39,180 nucleotides of DNA from Chloroflexota bacterium (GTDB lineage Bacteria > Chloroflexota > Anaerolineae > Aggregatilineales > J027), in NCBI GenBank assembly GCA_022616515.1, contig JAKEEQ010000183.1, positions 1 to 39,180 on the forward strand, in the 5' to 3' direction. Within the stretch, counting starts at the first letter, position 1. Each line of letters starts with the position of its first letter. Shown here one piece after another: positions 33,649 to 39,180 of the stretch. The translations under genes were made by a program, and so were the position numbers. The notes under the pieces are model-generated. The model saw only the letters and a program-made list of their open reading frames with translations. It had not been told where the DNA came from and ran no database searches.

Positions 33649-34392
33649 TTAGAAACTTTTCCAGTAATTCCAGTCTGGTTCCCAGTTTTCAATCTTCTGG
33701 AAATAGCGGTCCGTCTTCGAGATGCGCAGGATGGTGCGACGCAGCGTTTCAACAGGTGACCGTGATAGATAATCCGCTTTTAGCCCGACATCCATCTCCT
33801 CATACTTCCGGTGGGTCATCACATAACCCATCACCTTGTGAATGGCAGGCATTGCGCAGTCGTTGAAGGCAACCACACCATTGACATCAAGCATCTTGTC
33901 CAGAAAAAAGAAATCTAAGAGTACGTAATCAAAGGTATGCCATCCATCAATGTAGGCAAAATCAATCGTGGTTTCTTTTTGAACTAGCTCTGGCAGGGCA
34001 AGATAATCATACTTTTCGACCAGTGCGTGATTGTCGGCAAAACCGGCTCGCTGTACATTGTTCAGGCCAACACCATGAAAATGCGAAGTCTGACCCGGGT
34101 CAATCGACATCAGTTTCCCGTTTTCATTCACATCGGACAGTGCCGTTAAAATGGCGAGCGACGAAATACCATATGCCATGCCCACCTCAACAACCAATTG
34201 GGGCTTGTATTTCATGACTGTGCGATAGAGTGCGTTGGCATTGGCCGTGCTGATATTAGAATCAAGCGGATAGCTGTTTTGAGCATCATCCACGACGGTG
34301 TGTGTTGCAAACATTTCCTGCAAAACGTCGCATGGCACTTCAATTTCTTCGGTTGTTCTTTGACGGATAGCATTTTCAATCAGGGATTTCAT
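33649..34392 (-). CDS. Class I SAM-dependent methyltransferase (Methyltransf_24-like)
   Basis: This 247-residue protein has a Rossmann methyltransferase fold: motif I VVEVGMAYGISSLAIL, acidic strand-2 end GKLMSIDPGQTSHFHG, and DFAYIDGWHTFDYVLLDFFFLDKMLDVNGVVAFND. This arrangement is that of glycan- or antibiotic-modifying methyltransferases found in surface-polysaccharide loci. It converges on the sulfotransferase with only 27 bases between them. A sugar O-methylation role is inferred from the location. Confidence 0.88.
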   Translation of the reverse strand: MKSLIENAIRQRTTEEIEVPCDVLQEMFATHTVVDDAQNSYPLDSNISTANANALYRTVMKYKPQLVVEVGMAYGISSLAILTALSDVNENGKLMSIDPGQTSHFHGVGLNNVQRAGFADNHALVEKYDYLALPELVQKETTIDFAYIDGWHTFDYVLLDFFFLDKMLDVNGVVAFNDCAMPAIHKVMGYVMTHRKYEEMDVGLKADYLSRSPVETLRRTILRISKTDRYFQKIENWEPDWNYWKSF

Positions 34393-34541
34393 CAGATTTT
34401 AGCGCGGAAACCCCGTAACTGGCAGCGGGGCAGAAGCGCCTCTCCTTTCGGGTTCAGTCATCCACTACATCTATTTGGGAAGCCAAGTCTATCAAGTCTC
34501 CGACAGCAAAGTCAATCGCAAGATGCTGTGCCAACTACTCC

Positions 34542-34570
34542 TTGACACTGCTCTTGCTGGCTTATAAAAT
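34542..34570 (+). promoter_or_regulatory. Promoter of the duplicated GT2-Wzy module
   Basis: A perfect TTGACA (34542-34547), 17-base spacer and TAAAAT (34565-34570). Transcription would start near 34577, about 57 bases before the first GT2 gene. No second promoter of this quality was seen before the second GT2 gene. Confidence 0.75.
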
Positions 34571-34633
34571 CGCGAACAACTGGTTGATTCTCTAATAACA
34601 ACATCACAAAATTTATCTTGTAAGGATTAACAT

Positions 34634-35578
34634 ATGAAGTCTGTTGATGTTGTGATTTTGTCACTGAATCGTCAGCAACTAATTTCCGAAACCATCGAAA
34701 ACATACTCCAACAAAAAAATGTCGAACTGAATATCTGGATTGTTGATCAGGGGAGCGATCCTGAAGTGATTGCTATGTTGCAGTCTCTGGTCGATGAGCA
34801 TTCCAATCTCCATCTGTTAAAACTGGAGAAAAATCTTGGCGTTCCTGGTGGGCGCAATGTTGGAATGCGGCAGGGAAATGCGCCCTACATTGTGAGTATT
34901 GATAATGATGCCGTTTTCGTCAGTGATGATGCACTGGAAAATATGGCCTCATATTTTGAAGCAATGCCACAGCTAGGAGTGCTTGGCTTACGGGTGAAAA
35001 ATTTTTACACTCAGGAAGACGACTTAATGTCCTGGGTCTATCCCAAAACATTGTTGCCACAAAGTGAAACCCGCTTTCTTTCGGCTTGTTTTCCGGGTGG
35101 GGCACATGCTCTGCGCAGAGAAGCACTTGATAAAACGGGCTGGTATGAAGATAATCTATTCTTCAGTGGCGAGGAACGCGATCTTGCCTACCAGATCATC
35201 AATGCGGGCTATGAGATCGAATATTTTCCTGATGTTGAGGTGTTGCACAAGCTATCTCCAGACGCCCGTCGTACCTGGAACAATGATCGTTTTTATTACC
35301 ACGCACGCAACACGGCCTATCTGCATTACAAATATTTTCGGTCGCCGTACGCTTTCCTGATGCTCGGAGGGTTATTCTTAAAAGGTCTATATAATTGGGT
35401 TCCACTACAGGCGCTGCGGGCTACCTTTGATGCCCTCAAACTGATGTTGCGCACACGGGATCGGTCAATAGTGTTGACCGAAAAAGCAAGGGACTACGTT
35501 TATGAACATGAGCTCAAGCACAGAGGTCCACTCTGGAGCCGCCTTAGAAAAGACATCTTTCAGCGCCTTCCTCAATAA
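34634..35578 (+). CDS. Family 2 glycosyltransferase, copy A
   Basis: This 314-residue GT-A enzyme begins VDVVILSLNRQQLISETIEN. It has IWIVDQGSD, NLGVPGGRNVGMRQG, the metal-binding SIDNDAVFV (DxD-like), ACFPGGAHALRREAL and FFSGEERDLAYQIINAGYEIEYFPDVEVLHK, all of the GT2 rhamnosyl/galactosyltransferase-like type. TAAGGA lies 8 bases before the ATG. A clear paralogue lies at 37015-37971. Its last 77 bases also encode the start of the polymerase gene in another frame. It should transfer a nucleotide-sugar to the growing lipid-linked unit at the cytosolic membrane face. Confidence 0.95.
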   Translation: MKSVDVVILSLNRQQLISETIENILQQKNVELNIWIVDQGSDPEVIAMLQSLVDEHSNLHLLKLEKNLGVPGGRNVGMRQGNAPYIVSIDNDAVFVSDDALENMASYFEAMPQLGVLGLRVKNFYTQEDDLMSWVYPKTLLPQSETRFLSACFPGGAHALRREALDKTGWYEDNLFFSGEERDLAYQIINAGYEIEYFPDVEVLHKLSPDARRTWNNDRFYYHARNTAYLHYKYFRSPYAFLMLGGLFLKGLYNWVPLQALRATFDALKLMLRTRDRSIVLTEKARDYVYEHELKHRGPLWSRLRKDIFQRLPQ

Positions 35579-36974
35579 TATCCAGCTTCTTGATATTCCC
35601 AGTATTATGTTGCTGTTGGCAATTGTCTCATTGGGCATTGCTACCCATGTGATTTTTCCCGAAATGTCCCTGGGTGGACTTACCGTTCCAACCTTCCACA
35701 ACGCTCTAATTTTGGGGGCATTTGTCCTCTATGGGTTTGTGCATGGCATCAAAATTTTTGTTAACCCGGTCATCATAGGTTACACGTTTATTCTTCTTAT
35801 AACCTTCACGTTGTCGTCTCGTCATCCGAATCTATCGACCATCCAGCCCTTTAAGTCGTATTTTGCGCTTACCCTCGCCATCCTGTTACTCCACTTGAAC
35901 CTTAAACCCGAAATGCGCTTTATCGGCTTACGGCTGTTGGTCGTTCTGGCACCGTTGAGCATCCTGATTGGTATCGTTTTCGACATCGCTAATGTCCACA
36001 CCGTCTTTAGACAGGAAGACGCTGCGACCGCAGTTTATCGCTTACAAGGTGCATCAATCCCTGCCTTGCTGGCAAGTGTAGCCCAGTTTGGATTGATTTC
36101 AGCCTACACGCTAGCCCCTACTCACCGCTTCTATGCCTGGATGGGTATACTTAATTTTGCGATTGTGGCCGCAACAATCACTCGTCTGGAAATCGCCATC
36201 GGCCTGGTTATCACTGGCGTGTTTTTCTGGCGTATGCTGCGTGCAAACTGGCAGCAAATTAGTCGCCAGAATCGCTCGTTTGTGCTGCCGGCGATTAGCA
36301 GCGTCGGGATAATTATCCTGATTGCGCTACCGGGTGTGTTTTCACGTTCCTCGTACGTACAGCCAGAGTATACCCTTTTTTATCTTGTCGATGAGTCGGG
36401 TGAAGCTTGGAGTAAAGCCGCCAGAAGACAAGATGTGGACGATGAGTGCCTTCTCCGACAGGATGGGCAGGTCCGGGTGAATTGCGTAAGAAGGCGTGCG
36501 ATTGAAAAGGGTAACAAAGCCGTCAGTATGGTTCATGTTATCCAGTTTCACAGTTTTGCCTTCTCGGAGGAAGCAAATCGCAGATTTGCTAATGAAAATC
36601 TGCCTATTTATACATCGGGACGCCTCGATGCCTGGCAAAATTTCTGGGAAGCTGCACAAAAGGATATTGTGTGGGGGCGCGGCCTTGGGGCAAGTACAGT
36701 CGTGAATGAGGGAGTTACAACAGCTTTTGTGGTGCCCCATAACGAATATCTGCGTCTTATCGTCGATAGTGGGTTTGTTGGGCTGAGTATCATGCTGGGT
36801 GCCTACGGCTATTTGCTTTACAGATCATATAAGGCCCAGCATACGCCTCATGAGAGATTGATGATGATGCTTGCGATTGGTGCATTTGTGGTCCTTGCCG
36901 GTTTTGATAATCCGCTGTCCGCTCAGGCAATAGGAATTCCCTTCTGGTTTTATGTTGCGATTCAGACAAGATAA
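35502..36974 (+). CDS. Wzy / O-antigen-ligase-like membrane protein, copy A
   Basis: This 490-residue multi-spanning protein has about 10-12 helices. The large periplasmic segment contains RARRQDVD-type charged residues and ends in the Wzy_C motif: LGASTVVNEGVTTAFVVPHNEYLRLIVDSGFVGL. These proteins polymerise glycan repeat units or ligate them to an acceptor. The ATG at 35502 lies 77 bases inside the GT2 gene, +1 frame, with AAGGGA (35488-35493) exactly 8 bases before it. An internal ATG at 35607, after the GT2 stop, has no ribosome site. The predicted first ~30 residues are cytosolic and polar (SSSTEVHSGAALEKTSF). Confidence 0.9.
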   Translation: MNMSSSTEVHSGAALEKTSFSAFLNNIQLLDIPSIMLLLAIVSLGIATHVIFPEMSLGGLTVPTFHNALILGAFVLYGFVHGIKIFVNPVIIGYTFILLITFTLSSRHPNLSTIQPFKSYFALTLAILLLHLNLKPEMRFIGLRLLVVLAPLSILIGIVFDIANVHTVFRQEDAATAVYRLQGASIPALLASVAQFGLISAYTLAPTHRFYAWMGILNFAIVAATITRLEIAIGLVITGVFFWRMLRANWQQISRQNRSFVLPAISSVGIIILIALPGVFSRSSYVQPEYTLFYLVDESGEAWSKAARRQDVDDECLLRQDGQVRVNCVRRRAIEKGNKAVSMVHVIQFHSFAFSEEANRRFANENLPIYTSGRLDAWQNFWEAAQKDIVWGRGLGASTVVNEGVTTAFVVPHNEYLRLIVDSGFVGLSIMLGAYGYLLYRSYKAQHTPHERLMMMLAIGAFVVLAGFDNPLSAQAIGIPFWFYVAIQTR

Positions 36975-37014
36975 AATCACAGTTCACTGAGTTTATTACT
37001 TCTGCTGCGGATGA

Positions 37015-37971
37015 GTGAGGAAGCACTGCATGAAGCCTGTTGATGTCGTGGTTTTGTCCCTCAATCGCCAGCAACTTATCTTTGAAACCATCAACAACAT
37101 ACTCCAGCAGAAGAATATTGACCCACATATCTGGATTGTCGATCAAGGAAGTGAACCTCCGGTGGTAAATGCCTTACGATCATTTTCCAACCAGTACGCA
37201 AATATTCATTTGCTGGAAATGGGGAAAAATCTTGGCGTTCCCGGTGGACGCAATGTTGGCATGCGTCAGGGCACAGCCCCCTATGTCGTCAGCATCGACA
37301 ATGACGCCATCTTTGCCAGTGATGAGGCCCTCATAAAGATCGTCAATCGTTTTGAAATGTCATCTGAAGCGGGTGCCCTGGCCTTCCGGATAAAGAATTA
37401 TTTCACCGGGCAAGACGATTTAACGGCATGGGTCTATCCGAGGTCGCTGCTTCCACGGAGCGGGTCTATCTTCAAAACAGCCTGTTTCGCGGGATGCGCT
37501 CACGCGCTGCGTAGAGAGGTCCTCGAACAGACTAACTGGTATGAGGAACAGTTGTTTTTCAACTGGGAAGAACGAGATCTGGCCTACCAGATTATCAATC
37601 GCGGATATTCCATTGAATATCATCCGGAGGTGGAAGTGCTGCACAAAATATCCCCGGATGTGCGCCGTGATTGGTCCAATGATCGTTTTTATTATCTTGC
37701 CAGAAATGCCGTATATCTTCATTACAAATACTTCCGTTCGCCTGACACTGTCCTGATACTGGTTGGGTATTTCTTAAAAGGTCTTTACAATAAAGTACCA
37801 CAACAGGCGCTGCGAGCCACCGTTGATGCCCTTAAAATGATGGTATATACCCATGACCGGTCAACGATTTTAACGAAACAAGCGCGGGAATATGTATATG
37901 AACACGAGCTTAGATACCGGGGTTCACTCTGGATGCGCTTCAGAAGCGAAGTCCTTCACCGACTTCCTTAG
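37015..37971 (+). CDS. Family 2 glycosyltransferase, copy B
   Basis: The 318-residue product is collinear with copy A from VDVVVLSLNRQQLIFETINN through NLGVPGGRNVGMRQG, SIDNDAIFA, HALRREVLEQ, EERDLAYQIIN and YEHEL to the end. Differences cluster in the middle, for example CFAGCAHAL for CFPGGAHAL and FFNWEERDL for FFSGEERDL, which may change sugar preference. It begins 40 bases after the first polymerase gene. The start could be ATG 37030 (MKPVD, matching copy A's MKSVD) rather than the ATG at 37015. Its last 74 bases also encode the start of polymerase copy B. Confidence 0.94.
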   Translation: MRKHCMKPVDVVVLSLNRQQLIFETINNILQQKNIDPHIWIVDQGSEPPVVNALRSFSNQYANIHLLEMGKNLGVPGGRNVGMRQGTAPYVVSIDNDAIFASDEALIKIVNRFEMSSEAGALAFRIKNYFTGQDDLTAWVYPRSLLPRSGSIFKTACFAGCAHALRREVLEQTNWYEEQLFFNWEERDLAYQIINRGYSIEYHPEVEVLHKISPDVRRDWSNDRFYYLARNAVYLHYKYFRSPDTVLILVGYFLKGLYNKVPQQALRATVDALKMMVYTHDRSTILTKQAREYVYEHELRYRGSLWMRFRSEVLHRLP

Positions 37972-39180
37972 TAACCTATGGGCACTGGATTTTGCAGGGG
38001 TAATATTATTTCTAACGATTGCTTCGGTGTCGATCTCGACCCATTTTGTGTTCCCGGACGTTGGCGGCATGGGCATTTCGACGCTTCATAATGGTTTCAT
38101 CCTGGGCGCATTTGCCCTATACGGTCTTGTACACGGCTTCAAAATCCTCTTTAACCCCGTCATTGTGGGCTACACATTTATTCTGGTGACAACCTTTACC
38201 GTGGCCTCCTATCACCCCAATCTGACAACCCTCCAGCCTTTTAAATCCTATTTCTCGTTGATGCTGGGGGTCCTCCTGCTTCATATCGCGTTGACTGAAG
38301 ATTTCCGTCTGGTCGGCATAAATCTTGTGGTCCTGCTGGCCCCATTCTCCCTGTTAATCGGAGCCGTTTTTCACGTCGCAGGCATCCATGATATTTATAG
38401 TTATGAGGAGTTCACAACCGGCGTCTATCGTTTGCAGGGAGCAGCTATTCCGGCTCATCTAGCAAGTATGGCCCTGCTAGGAATGCTGGCGGCTTATACA
38501 CTGGCTCGCCGTTTCTATGTGTGGATTGGATTTCTCAACTTCGCCATAATCGCCGCCACTGTTACCCGCCTCCATTTCTTCCTTGGCATCGTCATCCTGT
38601 GTGCCTTTGTATGGCCCATTTTGAAGCGGTCCCCGACGAAAAAGAATTACCGGCAGCTCGGTGTGCTGTCCATCGCAGCCGTTTTTGTGGCGTCTATTAC
38701 GATTTACACCCTGCCCAATTTTATATCGCGTTCGTCGTTTATACGTTCCACTGAAACGACGCTCTTTTTCAGGAAAAGTTCGCCTGGTGAGTGGGCCGAA
38801 GCCGTATCTACACAAGACATACCAGACGATTGCCCACTGCGGCGCGATGGAAAAGTTCGCGTAAATTGTATTCAGCGAAAATCATTAGAAAAAGCGACCA
38901 AAGCACGCAGCAGCATCTTATCCCATAACTTCATTGACCCTGACCGTCTCGAAGCTGAAGGAGACCGTATCCCCAACGAAAATCTTCCGATACACACATC
39001 TGGACGTTTGGATGCCTGGGAACGCTATTGGACAGATGCTAAAGTTAACCTTGTTTTTGGACGAGGGCTTGGCGCGGGCACGGTTGTCAATGAGGGTATC
39101 AACACCGCATTTGAGGTTCCCCACAACGAATATTTGCGTCTCATCGTTGACGGCGGTTTTGTTGGTCTGGCGATTATGCT
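37898..39180 (+). CDS. Wzy / O-antigen-ligase-like membrane protein, copy B (open at window end)
   Basis: No stop codon occurs before base 39180, so at least 427 residues are visible and the 3' end is outside. It begins MNTSLDTGVHSG and aligns along its length with copy A: HFVFPDV, LVHGFKILFNPVIVGYTFIL, SYHPNLTTLQPFKSYF, VYRLQGAAIPAHLAS. It reaches the Wzy_C motif LGAGTVVNEGINTAFEVPHNEYLRLIVDGGFVGLAI. The ATG at 37898 is inside GT2 copy B, +1 frame, with GGGA 8 bases upstream, the same geometry as copy A. No in-frame ATG lies near the GT2 stop, so the nested start is needed. Confidence 0.9.
   Translation, partial: MNTSLDTGVHSGCASEAKSFTDFLSNLWALDFAGVILFLTIASVSISTHFVFPDVGGMGISTLHNGFILGAFALYGLVHGFKILFNPVIVGYTFILVTTFTVASYHPNLTTLQPFKSYFSLMLGVLLLHIALTEDFRLVGINLVVLLAPFSLLIGAVFHVAGIHDIYSYEEFTTGVYRLQGAAIPAHLASMALLGMLAAYTLARRFYVWIGFLNFAIIAATVTRLHFFLGIVILCAFVWPILKRSPTKKNYRQLGVLSIAAVFVASITIYTLPNFISRSSFIRSTETTLFFRKSSPGEWAEAVSTQDIPDDCPLRRDGKVRVNCIQRKSLEKATKARSSILSHNFIDPDRLEAEGDRIPNENLPIHTSGRLDAWERYWTDAKVNLVFGRGLGAGTVVNEGINTAFEVPHNEYLRLIVDGGFVGLAIM

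Noticed and set aside
33633-33649. ACATTG-CGCTT-CAATGT hairpin between the sulfotransferase and methyltransferase genes
   Set aside because: The six-base AT-rich stem is weak, with no T tract, and could be chance; not called as a terminator.

Overview
The window looks like a chromosomal piece of a Chloroflexota bacterium, most likely of the Anaerolineae type. This is inferred from gene style: secreted CARDB proteins with Thr-Pro linkers, WD40/TolB-like secreted propellers, a Ser/Thr-kinase/STAND/TPR giant, single-domain response regulators, an Flp-like tiny membrane protein, DprE1/DprE2-like enzymes and GTAGGGACG-type palindromic repeats. No 16S or other taxonomic marker is present. I saw no rRNA, tRNA or CRISPR array.

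Region 1 (1-5.6 kb): the 3' part of a P1B-type metal ATPase, converging on an unknown STAS-like protein; a secreted CARDB protein; then a minus-strand run dprE1-like, dprE2-like, hisI, hisE that ends in a strong hairpin terminator.

Region 2 (5.7-14.0 kb): signal transduction. A secreted propeller, two 116-aa CheY-like regulators, an SPFH/band-7 protein with a long structured leader, a three-gene coupled set (aldo/keto reductase, Flp-like membrane peptide, kinase-like HATPase without a DHp domain), trpS with its own promoter and terminator, and a 750-aa PAS-GAF histidine kinase.

Region 3 (14.3-22.6 kb): a berberine-bridge-type FAD oxidase, a SemiSWEET/PQ-loop-like small membrane protein, mutS2, a solo IS200/IS605-type tnpB with intact nuclease residues, a Uma2-type PD-(D/E)XK protein and a COG2403-type GTPase. 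Palindromic repeats sit in the gaps.

Region 4 (22.6-30.5 kb): a repeat cluster, a broken small gene with an in-frame TAA, an AT-rich secreted propeller gene following paiB, a divergent M19 dipeptidase, a BON-domain protein, and the kinase-STAND-TPR gene followed by another paired palindrome.

Region 5 (30.4-39.18 kb): a surface-polysaccharide locus of lower GC. It holds a WecG/TagA-type glycosyltransferase, a Wzx-type flippase, a sulfotransferase, a methyltransferase, and a tandemly duplicated module of GT2 glycosyltransferase plus Wzy/O-antigen-ligase-like polymerase. In both copies the polymerase gene starts about 75 nt inside the glycosyltransferase gene in another frame. The second polymerase is open to the window end. 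Together these could build, export and decorate a sulfated or methylated glycan. The duplicated, nested GT2-Wzy module is the most unusual arrangement in the window.
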